DNA of 64,000 bases from Nocardioides sp. (GTDB lineage Bacteria > Actinomycetota > Actinomycetes > Propionibacteriales > Nocardioidaceae): positions 1-64,000 of the forward strand of contig PBYI01000042.1 of NCBI GenBank assembly GCA_002729525.1, read 5' to 3'. Below, one piece after another: positions 1-9,449 of this stretch (the stretch's first letter is position 1; every line of letters begins with the position of its first letter). Under the pieces are notes generated by a model. That model saw nothing but the letters and a program-made list of their open reading frames with translations. It searched no databases and had not been told where the DNA came from. A program made the position numbers and the translations under genes.

Positions 1-2
1 CA

Positions 3-989
3 ACCCCGGTCGGTCTCGTCGCTGCCGTCAGGGCTGCTGCGGAGGTCAAGAAGCAGGCCGCACTGACCGAGGCGTACGCCGTGCTGGAGTGGGTCGCCGC
101 CCGCCAGCTCCCCGAGGACCGCGCGGCCGAGGAGTGGGCCGACGACCACCTCGACCAGATGACGCGCGACCGGTTCGGGAGCCAAGCGCTGCACCTCGCC
201 GGCCCGGGCGCGCCGGTGGTCGAGGAGGACGAGGCCTACGAGATCTCCGCAGCCCTCGGCCTCTCACGGCAGTCCGGCAGCAGGTACGTCGGTGAGCTGA
301 TCGAGCTTCGCTACCGACTGCAGCGTGTCTGGTCCCGCGTCATCGCGCTCGACCTGCCGTTGTGGAAGGCGCGCAAGATTGCCGCCGCGACCTGCACGCT
401 GCCCGAGGCTGGTGCGGCGTACGTCGACGCGCAGCTCGCCTGGGCCGCCGCCCGGACCACGCTCGCGCAGATCGACCGCACCGTCGACGAGGCGATGGTG
501 CGGTTCGCGCCGGAGCTGCTGCCGGAGGACCCGTCGGATCATCGCGACGTACTGATCGACCTCGACCCAGGCCAAGCACGGCCTCGTCTCCATCGACGCG
601 CTCCTGGACCTGGACGACGCCCTCGACCTCGAGGACGCGCTGCGCGCCGGCGCCGCAGCCTTGAAGGAAGCGGGCTCGGACGACCCGCTCGGCGTCCGCC
701 GTGCCAAGGCCCTCGGCGACCTCGCCCGCGGCCAAGGCTCGTTGGACCTGCAGCAGAAGCGACGGCCGCTGGTCGTGAGTGTGGTGAATGGGCATGCCAC
801 GTCGAGCCCTACGCCGACGGCGGCCCGACCTCGACGGCGAATCTCGCGCCGCTGTGCAGGACGCATCACCGGATGAAGACCCACGCGAGATGGCGCTACG
901 GGCGCAGACCCGACGGCGTCTTCGTCTGGACCGGCCCGATGGGCCAGGTCTTCACAGTCGACGACCGCACCCATCCGGACGTCGAGTAG
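3..989 (+). pseudogene. DUF222 / HNH endonuclease (13E12 repeat family) gene, frameshifted and internally deleted; 5' end outside window
   Basis: N-terminal DUF222-like sequence in frame 3 to about 566 (..AQIDRTVDEAMVRFAPELLPEDPSDHRDVLIDLD), continues in frame 1 (QAKHGLVSIDALLDLDDALDLEDALRAGAAALKEAGSDDPLGVRRAKALGDLARGQ), then returns to frame 3 for the HNH tail (HVEPYADGGPTSTANLAPLCRTHHRMKTHARWRYGRRPDG). Confidence 0.8.
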
Positions 990-1199
990 CCCGGTCCCGA
1001 GGAACGAGGGACCGGGGGGTATCGAGACGCCCGCCCCCGACCAGCAGCCGCGCCCACCGTCGTCATCCGCCCCTGTCGTCTCGCTGCGTCTCGATACGGA
1101 GCTCCGCTCGTGCCTCGCTCCGCACCTACTCGACGACCGGGGGCACCCGGTGCGGTTTCGACTCCGCCCTCGCCGAGGGCTCGGTCGGGCTCAACCACC
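976..1199. repeat. Cluster of three REP-like palindromic units of the form GGTNGTYGAG(TAG)...GTATCGAGACG (one +, two - oriented)
   Basis: Unit 976-1029 (+): cggacgtcgagtag..hairpin..gtatcgagacg; unit 1087-1138 (-): cgtctcgatacgg..ctactcgacgacc; unit 1154-1199 (-): ggtttcgactcc..gggctcaaccacc; 990-998/1008-1016 is a perfect 9-bp stem. Confidence 0.6.
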
Positions 1200-1211
1200 T
1201 GAGGAGTGCGC

Positions 1212-2069
1212 CTAGTAGCTGACGGTCGGCGCGTCGCCGGGCTCACCGGTGCCGTCGGAGCCGCCGTCGGGCGGGTCGACCAGGTCGCGCTCGCGCTCGG
1301 TCTGCGAGCGGAGACGTTCGCCGCGGTCGTTGCGCTGGGACAGCTGGTCGTCGGGGTCCGGGTCGGGTGACGATGACTGATCGGGCGAGGGCGTGGCCTC
1401 AGGCTGCTGGTCGGGCGGTGGGACGTCGGCGAGCTTGTCGGCCAGACGTTCGTCCACGACCCGCGCGGCGCGGACCTCCCGACGCCGGGTGCCCTCCGGT
1501 GCCGAGGTGCGTGCGTCCGTCACGGACTCCGGGTCGGTGTCCGGGTCGGTGTCCGGATTGCTGTCCTGCTCCTCGTCCGACGACGTCGAGTCGTCGGCCG
1601 GGGCGAGCTCGGGAGGCACCAGGCAGCCGCCGTCGGCGAGCACCTCCCGCCCGGTGGTCCACTCGTCCCGCGCGGCGGCGAGATCGGCGGGTGAGGCGGC
1701 GGCGTACGCGTCGCCGACGGCCTCGTGCGCGACGGCCAGGTTGACCCGCACCCGGCACTCCTCGTCGGGCGGTACGACGACGAGCGCGTCCTCGAAGGCC
1801 GTCACCGCGAGGCTGGGCTCGTCGAGGCCGTAGAGCGCGATGCCCTCGTCGTACGGCGCCACCCACCGCTCGACGAGGTTGAGCGTCCGGTTGGCGGCGA
1901 AGTGGTCCCGGGCGTCGGCGTACCGCTCCTCGGCGAGCGCGTCGCGACCCTGCCGGTCGTGCCACAGCATCAGCCCGACCTTGCCGGACAGCACCAGGGC
2001 GGGCAGCAGCAGGAGCAGGCCGAGCAGCAGCAGGCGACGGCGGGTACGACGTGCGACGTGGACGCTCAC
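1212..2069 (-). CDS. TPR-like single-pass membrane protein of MoxR/VWA operon
   Basis: N-terminal TM then repeat-like helices (LAEERYADARDHFAANRTLNLVERWVAPYDEGIALYGLDEPSLAVTAFEDAL); last gene of overlapping operon; Asp-rich C terminus. Confidence 0.7.
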   Translation of the reverse strand: MSVHVARRTRRRLLLLGLLLLLPALVLSGKVGLMLWHDRQGRDALAEERYADARDHFAANRTLNLVERWVAPYDEGIALYGLDEPSLAVTAFEDALVVVPPDEECRVRVNLAVAHEAVGDAYAAASPADLAAARDEWTTGREVLADGGCLVPPELAPADDSTSSDEEQDSNPDTDPDTDPESVTDARTSAPEGTRRREVRAARVVDERLADKLADVPPPDQQPEATPSPDQSSSPDPDPDDQLSQRNDRGERLRSQTERERDLVDPPDGGSDGTGEPGDAPTVSY

Positions 2070-2995
2070 GCGCGCTCACCCCGCAGCCGTCGGGCCTCGC
2101 GCCACCCGCGCCACCCGCCGCGCAGGTCGACCAGCACCAGCGCGCCCAGCAGCAGCGCCCACAGCCACGCGACCTGGCGCTCGGCCTCGACGGGGGGCTC
2201 CTCGCCGAGCGCGTCGGTCACCAGCCGGTCGGCGACCTCGTCCATGCCGCCGGGGGCCGTGCGGTGCTCCAGCCGCAGGTCGAGGGTGTCGGCGATGGCG
2301 CCGAGCGTGTCCAGGTCGATCCGCGAGCGCAGCGGGTCGCCTGTTGCGGGGTCGGTGAGGACGACGGCCGGGTCGGGGTCGCGCGGGGACACCGGCATCT
2401 CGGCGCCCTCCTCGGTGCCGTAGCCCAGCACCACACCGGCGTCGAGCTGCGCGGCCAGCGCGTCGAACTCCTCGGCCACGTCGTCGACGGTCGCGTCGGC
2501 CTCGTCCCCGGTGTTCTCCCCGTCGGTGACCAGCACCACGACCCGTCGTACGTCGCCGCGGTCGATCTCCGACAGCGAGGCGAGCTCCAGCGACACCGCC
2601 GCCACCGGCCGGGTCACCGACGAGCCCGACCCTTGGAACGGGTCCTGCAGCGTGACCCGCTCCAACGACCGGCTGAACGCCTCGAGGTCGCTGGTGAGGG
2701 GGAGCGCGAGGCCGATGTCGGAGTCGAAGGTGAGCAGGGTGAAGGCGGTGCCGGTCGGCATCGCCCCGGCGAGCGCGTCGAGGTCGTCGACGGCGCCCGC
2801 GAGCCGTGAGCCCGCCGGATGGTCGAAGGCCGCCATCGACGTGGTCCGGTCGAGCGCGACGACGACCTGCAGGTCGGGCTCCTTGCGGTCCTCCGGCGCG
2901 TCGACGTCGCCGACGCGCAGCAGCAGCGCGACCAGCACGGCGACCAGCGCGAGCCGGCGCACCACGGTCACGAACCGGACGACCCGCGCGCTCAC
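2066..2995 (-). CDS. VWA domain membrane protein (BatA/BatB-like)
   Basis: LQVVVALDRTTSMAAFD (MIDAS-like), VLVTDGENTG, C-terminal TM; GTG start at 2995 overlaps upstream stop. Confidence 0.8.
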   Translation of the reverse strand: MSARVVRFVTVVRRLALVAVLVALLLRVGDVDAPEDRKEPDLQVVVALDRTTSMAAFDHPAGSRLAGAVDDLDALAGAMPTGTAFTLLTFDSDIGLALPLTSDLEAFSRSLERVTLQDPFQGSGSSVTRPVAAVSLELASLSEIDRGDVRRVVVLVTDGENTGDEADATVDDVAEEFDALAAQLDAGVVLGYGTEEGAEMPVSPRDPDPAVVLTDPATGDPLRSRIDLDTLGAIADTLDLRLEHRTAPGGMDEVADRLVTDALGEEPPVEAERQVAWLWALLLGALVLVDLRGGWRGWREARRLRGERA

Positions 2996-4029
2996 GAGGC
3001 ACCCCCGCGCCGCCGCGGACGACGTACGACGTCCTGGGCACCCCACCCGACGCCGAGCAGCACCACACCGGCGGCGGCGAGCAGCGCGCCGGGCACCGGG
3101 TCGTCGCGCCGCACCGGCTCCGGGTCCTCCTCGACCCGCTGCTGCTCCAGCGCGTCGATGCGCGCCACGATCTGGTCGACCGACCCGTCCTGCCCGGCCA
3201 CGGCGACCACGCCTCCGGTCGCCTCCACCGCGGTGGAGAGCGTGCCGAGCCGGTCGCGTTCCTCGGCGGAGCCCTCACCCAGCTCGGGGGCGCCGATCGC
3301 GTGCACGACCACGTCGCGCTCGGTGGCGAACGCCGCGGCCGCTGTGAGGTCGTAGACCGACTTCCCGCGCGGCTCGTTGTCCGACGACAGCAGCACGACC
3401 CGCGACCGCTCCTCGGTGGGCAGGTCGAAGCGGCGCGCGCACGACACCACACCGTCGCCGATGAGCGAGGAGCCGCCGCTGAGCTGGACGCCGGCGAAGT
3501 ACCGCTCGTCGCCGCCCTCGAAGGCCTGCTGGGCCCGGTCGAGCTGCTCGCGGACGTAGTCGAGGTCGCCGGTGAGCGGTACGACGGTCACGGCCGCGCC
3601 GCTCCAGAGCGTCAGGCCGACCCGGTCGCCGTCCAGGCCGTCGAGCACGTCGCGCACCGCCCCGACGACGGCGGCGTTGTCGTCGTCCATCGAGGTCGAG
3701 GCGTCCAGGCAGAGCATCACGTCGCGGCTGCGCTCGTCCGGCGGCAGCACCTCGACCTGGGTCGGCCGGGCGACCACGAGCGCGACGCCGGCGAGGGTCA
3801 CCAGCGCGGCAGCGGTCACCCACGCACCGACGAGCACGCGGCGGCGCACCAGGCCGGCGTACCGGGGGAGCCGCCGGAGGCGGTCGAGATGGGCCAGCAG
3901 CACCGGGTCGCCGGAGCGCCCGCGGTCGCGACCCCGACGCGACCACCAGGCGAGCAGGACGACGACCAGCACCACGGCGGCCGGGAGCACCCACGGCCAC
4001 CGCAGCCCGAGGTCGAGCACGCCGCTCAC
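2992..4029 (-). CDS. VWA domain membrane protein (BatA-like)
   Basis: MLCLDASTSMDDDN (DxSxS MIDAS), N-terminal TM; GTG start overlaps upstream stop (GTGA). Confidence 0.85.
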   Translation of the reverse strand: MSGVLDLGLRWPWVLPAAVVLVVVLLAWWSRRGRDRGRSGDPVLLAHLDRLRRLPRYAGLVRRRVLVGAWVTAAALVTLAGVALVVARPTQVEVLPPDERSRDVMLCLDASTSMDDDNAAVVGAVRDVLDGLDGDRVGLTLWSGAAVTVVPLTGDLDYVREQLDRAQQAFEGGDERYFAGVQLSGGSSLIGDGVVSCARRFDLPTEERSRVVLLSSDNEPRGKSVYDLTAAAAFATERDVVVHAIGAPELGEGSAEERDRLGTLSTAVEATGGVVAVAGQDGSVDQIVARIDALEQQRVEEDPEPVRRDDPVPGALLAAAGVVLLGVGWGAQDVVRRPRRRGGAS

Positions 4030-4496
4030 CAGCGCTCCACCAGCTCGCGGGCGCGGCGCACGGCCTCGGGGAACCCGTCGCGCCCCGGCTGCTCCTCGGG
4101 CGCGAACTCCGGCGGGTAGACCAGCGCCACCAGGTCGGCGAGGTCGGCCGGCCCCTCCCGGCGCAGGTCGGCCAGGGTCATCCGCGGGGCGGGCAGCCCG
4201 GCGACGGCGGCGGCGTACGACCGGGCCGTCTCGCTGACCTGCTGGTGGCCCTCGCGGGCGCTGATCGTGCCGGAGGCGACGGCGCGCTCGACCTCGGCGA
4301 GCCGGTCGAGGTGCGTACGTCGTGCGCCGGCGGGCGCGCGGGACGGGCCCGCCCCGGCCGGCCGCTCCCGCTCGGGCCGGCCGAGCCAGAGCACGACGGC
4401 GTAGTAGAGCGCGGTGACGGCGAGCGCGGCGACGGCCACCCAGAGCCACGGGCCGTCGTACCCCACCGGTCCGCGCAGGGACCCCGTGCCGCCCAC
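4026..4496 (-). CDS. Hypothetical membrane protein of MoxR/DUF58/VWA operon
   Basis: Single TM (PWLWVAVAALAVTALYYAVVLWLG), position between DUF58 and VWA genes, overlapping starts/stops. Confidence 0.65.
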   Translation of the reverse strand: MGGTGSLRGPVGYDGPWLWVAVAALAVTALYYAVVLWLGRPERERPAGAGPSRAPAGARRTHLDRLAEVERAVASGTISAREGHQQVSETARSYAAAVAGLPAPRMTLADLRREGPADLADLVALVYPPEFAPEEQPGRDGFPEAVRRARELVERW

Positions 4497-4497
4497 G

Positions 4498-5394
4498 TCA
4501 GCGCCCCCTCGCGTGCCGGTGCTGCTGGAGCAGCGCCAGCACCGACCGCACGGCACCGTCGGCGTCGACGACCCGCTCGTGGGCGATGCCGAGCCGGGCG
4601 AGCGCCTCGTCGAGCCGGCCGTGCCGGGCGGTCGCCTCGTCGGCCAGCTCCGCCGCGAGCACCGGGTCGTCGCGCAGCCAGGCCGGCAGCGCGCCCGCGC
4701 CACCCGCCACGTCGACGTCGTACGCCGCGGACCCGGCGGGCACCGTGGTGGGGTCGAGGTCGCCCAGCGAGGCGACGAGCACCTCGTGCTGCACCGCGAG
4801 CCGGCGCAGCAGCGCGACCACCTCGGGCGTCGGCTCCTCGTCCTCGCAGACCAGCAGCAGGATCGTGCGACACCGCACGGTGCGGGCGACGTGGCGCAGC
4901 AACGCGACGAGGTCGCCGGCCGCGGCGTACGGGCTGCACGCCTCGTGCACCTGCTCCAGGGCTCGCTCGACGTGCAGCTCGCCCCCGCGCGGCGGCAGAC
5001 CGTGCACGCCGTCGGCGTCGCCGTGCAGCAGCCCGACGAGGTCGCCGTGCTGCACCGCGAGCCAGCCCACGACGCCGGCGACCGTGACCGCCAGGTCGCG
5101 CTTGGGCGTGCCGACCTCGGCGTGCGCGGCGAGCCCGCGGCCGGTGGCGACCACGAGGAGCACGTGGTGCTTGCGCTCGGCGGTGAACCGCTTGACCAGC
5201 AGCGCGCCGGTGCGGGCCGACGCCTTCCAGTCGAGGTCCTTCACGTCGTCGCCGCGGACGTACTCGCGCAGGTCGGTGAAGTCGGTGCCGCGCCCGGTGG
5301 TGACGGCGGCGTACTCGCCCTCCAGCAGCCCGCGGACCCGCCGGTGGGCGTGCAGCACCACCCGGGCCTTCACGCGGGGCAGGAGAGAGGTCAC
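4498..5394 (-). CDS. DUF58 domain-containing protein
   Basis: GRGTDFTDLREYVRGDDVKDLDWKASARTGALLVKRFTAERKHHVLLVV is the typical DUF58 signature (YxxGDDVRxIDWxxSAR); start uncertain. Confidence 0.85.
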   Translation of the reverse strand: MTSLLPRVKARVVLHAHRRVRGLLEGEYAAVTTGRGTDFTDLREYVRGDDVKDLDWKASARTGALLVKRFTAERKHHVLLVVATGRGLAAHAEVGTPKRDLAVTVAGVVGWLAVQHGDLVGLLHGDADGVHGLPPRGGELHVERALEQVHEACSPYAAAGDLVALLRHVARTVRCRTILLLVCEDEEPTPEVVALLRRLAVQHEVLVASLGDLDPTTVPAGSAAYDVDVAGGAGALPAWLRDDPVLAAELADEATARHGRLDEALARLGIAHERVVDADGAVRSVLALLQQHRHARGR

Positions 5395-5423
5395 GACGCG
5401 GGCGTTGGCGCGGTCAGGCGCGG

Positions 5424-6449
5424 TCAGGGGGTCGGCACGGCGTCGAACACCGCGTCGACCACGGTCTCGGGCGCGACCCGGTCGGCGAGCGCCTCGAACG
5501 ACAGGTGCAGCCGGTGGCGCAGCACCGCGTGGCGCAGGGTCCGGACGTCCTCGGGCACGGCGTAGTGGCGTCCGTCGAGCAGGGCGAGCGCCTTGGCCAC
5601 CTGGAGGAACGCGATGGTGCCGCGCGGGCTGGCGCCGGTCTCGACGTACCCCGCCAGGTCGGGGAGCAGGGTGTCGACCCGACGCGTCGCACCGACGACG
5701 GACACGATGTACCGCTTGACCGCCGGGTCGACGTAGACCCGGTCGACCAGCGCCTGGAGCTCGACGACGTCGGGGGTGCCCACACTCGCGGTCACGTCGG
5801 TGGTGGAGCGGCCCAGGGTGCCGGCGTCGACCCGGTCGAGGACGACGAGCTCCTCCTCGTCGGTCGGGTAGTCGAGCACCTCCTTGAGCAGGAACCGGTC
5901 CATCTGCGCCTGGGGGAGGACGTGCGTGCCCTCGTCGTCGAGCGGGTTCTGGGTGGCCAGCACCAGGAACGGGCGGGGGAGCCGGTGCACCTCGCCGGCG
6001 ATCGAGGTCTGCCGCTCCTGCATCGCCTCGAGCATCGCCGACTGGGTCTTGGCGCTGGCGCGGTTGATCTCGTCGAGCAGCACCACGTTGGCGTGCACCG
6101 GACCGAGCTGGGTCTCGAAGAGGTGGTGGCGCGGGTCGTAGACCTGGGTGCCGACGATGTCGCTGGGCAGCAGGTCCGGCGTGCACTGGATGCGGGAGTA
6201 GCGCGCCCCGACCGCGTGCGCGAGCGTCGAGCTGGCCAGGGTCTTGGCCAGCCCCGGCACCGACTCCACGAGCACGTGCCCCTCGCTCATCAGCGCCACG
6301 AGCAGGGCGGTGCGCAGCCGGTCCTGGCCGACCACGCGACTGGCGAAGGTGGTGGTCACGGCGTCGACGACGGAGGCGGCCCGCTCGAGCTCCGGCGGGC
6401 TGAGCGGCCGGTGGGTCGCGGCAGGGCTGTCGGTCGGTCCGAGGGTCAA
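5424..6449 (-). CDS. MoxR-family AAA+ ATPase
   Basis: VVGQDRLRTALLVALMSEGHVLVESVPGLAKT, LLDEINRASAKTQSAMLEAMQERQ, VLATQNPLDDEGTHVLPQAQMDRF; start uncertain (possible TTG). Confidence 0.88.
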   Translation of the reverse strand: MTLGPTDSPAATHRPLSPPELERAASVVDAVTTTFASRVVGQDRLRTALLVALMSEGHVLVESVPGLAKTLASSTLAHAVGARYSRIQCTPDLLPSDIVGTQVYDPRHHLFETQLGPVHANVVLLDEINRASAKTQSAMLEAMQERQTSIAGEVHRLPRPFLVLATQNPLDDEGTHVLPQAQMDRFLLKEVLDYPTDEEELVVLDRVDAGTLGRSTTDVTASVGTPDVVELQALVDRVYVDPAVKRYIVSVVGATRRVDTLLPDLAGYVETGASPRGTIAFLQVAKALALLDGRHYAVPEDVRTLRHAVLRHRLHLSFEALADRVAPETVVDAVFDAVPTP

Positions 6450-6588
6450 CGCGTGCTCCGGGCGGTCGACGGGTGAGGGCGCCCATTGTCCACGGGTGGT
6501 GCGGCGGGCAGGTCGTCGGGCGAGGTCGTCGGGCGACGCACGCGGTGGCGCCCGGTCGGGTGGGGCCCGGTGTGGCACCGTGACCACG

Positions 6589-7155
6589 ATGAGGGGGACG
6601 CCGGCCGAGCGCGTGCGCTTCGAGCGCGCCGTGCACGAGGTGGTGGAGCCGCTGCGGCGGTACCTCGCCCGGCGTACCGACCCCGACACCGCCGAGGACG
6701 CGCTCGCCGAGACCCTGCTGGCACTGTGGCGACGACGCGACGTCTGGCCGGGGGAGGCGGCCGAGGAGTCGCTGCCCTTCGCGTACGGCGTCGCGCGGCG
6801 CTGCCTGGCCAACGCCCACCGCGGCGAGCGCCGGCGCGAGCGGCTCGCGGCCCGGCTGGCCGTCGCCGCGCCCCCGGAGACCGTCACGACCCAGCCGGCC
6901 GACGCCGACGACGAGGCCGCGCTGCAGGTCCGCGACGCCCTGGACACGCTGCGTCCGGACGACGCCGAGGTGCTGCGCCTGTGGGCCTGGGAGGGCCTGG
7001 AGGCGCGCGAGGTCGCGGTGGTGCTCGACGTCAGCGCCAACGCGGCCGGCGTACGGCTCCACCGCGCACGGGGGCGGCTGCGCGAGGCTCTCGAGCAGAC
7101 CGGTAAGAGCAGGCCCGCTGCCGGACATGAACAGGTCGAAGGAGGGACGCCGTGA
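6589..7155 (+). CDS. RNA polymerase sigma factor (sigma-70 region 2/4, ECF-like)
   Basis: DPDTAEDALAETLLALWRRRD (region 2), LRPDDAEVLRLWAWEGLEAREVAVVLDVSANAAGVRLHRARGRLREAL (region 4); GTG at 6580 also possible. Confidence 0.85.
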   Translation: MRGTPAERVRFERAVHEVVEPLRRYLARRTDPDTAEDALAETLLALWRRRDVWPGEAAEESLPFAYGVARRCLANAHRGERRRERLAARLAVAAPPETVTTQPADADDEAALQVRDALDTLRPDDAEVLRLWAWEGLEAREVAVVLDVSANAAGVRLHRARGRLREALEQTGKSRPAAGHEQVEGGTP

Positions 7156-7853
7156 CCGATGACGTGACCGATGACGAGCGCGACCTGCGGGCGCTGCTGC
7201 ACGCAGCCGACCCGGCGTCCACCCTGCCGCCCCTCGGGGGACGGCAGATCGACCGGATGGTGGAGGAGACCATGACCGACGACACCGACACCCAGCCCGT
7301 CCCCGCGCGCAGCCGACGGCTGACCTGGCTCGTCGCCGCGGCCGCCGCGGTGGTGATCCTGGCCGTCGTGGGCGGCTTCGCGCTCACCGGTGGCACCGAC
7401 CAGGTCGACAGCGCCGGGGACACCCCCGGCGAGGTCGTCGACAGCGTCGCCGAGGACCCCTCGGCCGACGCGGGCGAGGAGGCGGACGCCCCGACCGTCA
7501 CCGAGCTCAGCGTCGGCGACACCGGTACGGCGGGCCGCTGCCTGCCGCCCGACCGGGCGCCGCAGGTCATCGCCGGCCAGGACGTCGTGGTCGACGCGGT
7601 CGTCGAGTCGATCAGCGGCTCGACCGTCACCCTGCGGCCCACCCGCTGGTTCTCCGGCGAGGAGACCGACCTGGTGACCGTCCAGGCGCCCGACGAGCAG
7701 CTCCAGCAGCTGCTGGTGGCCGTCGACTTCGCCGAGGACGAGCGCTACCTCGTCGCCGCCACCGAGGGCCAGGTGACGCTCTGCGGCTTCACCGCCCCCT
7801 GGACGCCCGAGCTCGAGCAGGTCTACGAGACCGCGTTCGACGCGGCCGGCTGA
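7152..7853 (+). CDS. Single-TM protein translationally coupled to sigma factor (anti-sigma-like)
   Basis: Overlaps sigma factor stop; LTWLVAAAAAVVILAVVGGFAL TM; cytoplasmic N-terminus. Confidence 0.6.
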   Translation: MTDDVTDDERDLRALLHAADPASTLPPLGGRQIDRMVEETMTDDTDTQPVPARSRRLTWLVAAAAAVVILAVVGGFALTGGTDQVDSAGDTPGEVVDSVAEDPSADAGEEADAPTVTELSVGDTGTAGRCLPPDRAPQVIAGQDVVVDAVVESISGSTVTLRPTRWFSGEETDLVTVQAPDEQLQQLLVAVDFAEDERYLVAATEGQVTLCGFTAPWTPELEQVYETAFDAAG

Positions 7854-7867
7854 GGTCGGTCGCCCCC

Positions 7868-8434
7868 ATGACCTACGTCGCCGGGCTGCTGCTCGCCGCC
7901 GGCGCCGGCCGGCGGATGGGTGGGCCTAAGGCCCTGGTGCGTCACGACGACGGCACCCCCTGGGTGGCCGGGGCGGTCGGGGTGCTCGTCGACGGCGGCT
8001 GCGGCGGGGTGACCGTCGTGCTGGGCGCGTCCGCCGAGGAGGCCCGGCCCCTCGTGCCCGCCGCCGCCGACGTCGTCGTCGCCGACCACTGGGCCGACGG
8101 CATGGGCGCCTCCCTGAGAGCAGGGCTCGCGGCGCTGGAGTCCGGGCCGGCCGATGCGGCGCTGGTGCTTCTCGTCGACCTGCCCGACCTGGTGCCCGCC
8201 GTGGTCGCCCGGCTGCTCGCCGACGCGAGCGGGCCCGCCGCCCTCGCGCGGGCGGCGTACGAGGGCGTGCCGGGGCACCCGGTGCTGCTCGGTCGTGACC
8301 ACTGGGCCGGCGTGGCGGACACCGCCGTCGGCGACCGGGGCGCGCGCGACTACCTCGCCGCGCACGCCGCCGTCGTACGACCGGTGGAGTGCGGTGACCT
8401 GGCCACGGGCGCGGACCGGGACCGCCCGGAGTGA
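7868..8434 (+). CDS. MobA/MocA-like NTP transferase (molybdenum cofactor nucleotidyltransferase)
   Basis: LLLAAGAGRRMGGPKALV nucleotide-binding motif, VVADHWADGMGASLRAGLAAL, LLVDLPDLVPAVV; typical of genes linked to xanthine/CO dehydrogenase clusters. Confidence 0.8.
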   Translation: MTYVAGLLLAAGAGRRMGGPKALVRHDDGTPWVAGAVGVLVDGGCGGVTVVLGASAEEARPLVPAAADVVVADHWADGMGASLRAGLAALESGPADAALVLLVDLPDLVPAVVARLLADASGPAALARAAYEGVPGHPVLLGRDHWAGVADTAVGDRGARDYLAAHAAVVRPVECGDLATGADRDRPE

Positions 8435-9393
8435 GCGGCCCCCGCCTCCAGCCGATGGTCCGGCAGCGCCTGGCCGGGCTGGGGCCGGCCGGCGCCGCCT
8501 GGCAGGCCGGGCTCGACGGCCTGCTCGCCGCGCTCGAGCGGCGTTGGGGGATCACGGTCGAGCGACGCTCGCTGCCCGGCGGCAGCGGCTCGCTGGTGGC
8601 GCCCGCGACCACGGCGGCCGGCGAGCCCCGGGGGGTGAAGGTCGTCGTCCCCGGTGAGGGCGTGGCCGAGGCGCTCGCGCAGGAGGCGCGCGTGCTCGGC
8701 GCCGCGGAGGGCCGCGGCTACGCACGCCTGCACGCGTACGACACCGAGCTCGGTGCGCTGCTGCTCGACCGGCTCGGGCGCTCGCGCGAGCAGACGCCGG
8801 GCGCGCCCGAGGCCGTGCTCACCGACCTCGCGACCACGCTGCGCGAGGCCTGGGGGACCGACCCCTCGGTAGCCCCGCACCCGGAGCCCGGCGAGGACAA
8901 GGGCAGCACGCTGCACGCGCTGGTGAGCCGGCTCGCCGAGCGGCTCGGCCGCACAGGGGCGGCGGACGCACTCGACCCCCGCGCGCTGGCCCTGGCACTG
9001 GAGTACGCCGGGCGCCGCGCCGCTGCGCACGACCCGGCTGACTGCGTCGTCGTCCACGGCGACCCGCACGCCGGCAACCTCCTGCGCGACGAGCGCTCGC
9101 CCACCGGCTGGTCGTACGTCGACCCGGACGGCTTCGCCGCCGACCCGGCGTACGACGTGGGGGTCGCGCTGCGCGACTTCTCCGGCGCGCTCCTCGCCCT
9201 CGACCCCGCCACCGCCCGGGCGACCCTCGAGCACTGGTGCGCCCTCGCTGCCGACCTCACCGGCACCGACCCGCAGGCCGTCTGGGAGTGGGCGTACGTC
9301 GAGCGGGTCTCGACCGGGCTCTACGTCACCGACTTCGGGGCCGCCCGGGTCGGGGCGCCGTTCCTGCGCACCGCCGGCCACCTGCTGGGCTGA
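8431..9393 (+). CDS. Aminoglycoside/choline-kinase-like phosphotransferase
   Basis: VVHGDPHAGNLLRDE (Brenner motif HGDxHxxN) and SYVDPDGFAADPAYDVG; ATGA-type overlap with upstream gene. Confidence 0.8.
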   Translation: MSGPRLQPMVRQRLAGLGPAGAAWQAGLDGLLAALERRWGITVERRSLPGGSGSLVAPATTAAGEPRGVKVVVPGEGVAEALAQEARVLGAAEGRGYARLHAYDTELGALLLDRLGRSREQTPGAPEAVLTDLATTLREAWGTDPSVAPHPEPGEDKGSTLHALVSRLAERLGRTGAADALDPRALALALEYAGRRAAAHDPADCVVVHGDPHAGNLLRDERSPTGWSYVDPDGFAADPAYDVGVALRDFSGALLALDPATARATLEHWCALAADLTGTDPQAVWEWAYVERVSTGLYVTDFGAARVGAPFLRTAGHLLG

Positions 9394-9449
9394 CGGCGAG
9401 GCGGCACCGGGCCAACCCCGCGCCAACACCACCCACCTACGGTGTGACC

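Noticed and set aside
4498-7128. 876-aa minus-strand ORF covering DUF58 and MoxR regions
   Set aside because: Only the 3' part (4498-5394) encodes DUF58; the upstream part is the wrong frame across MoxR and is antisense to the sigma factor.
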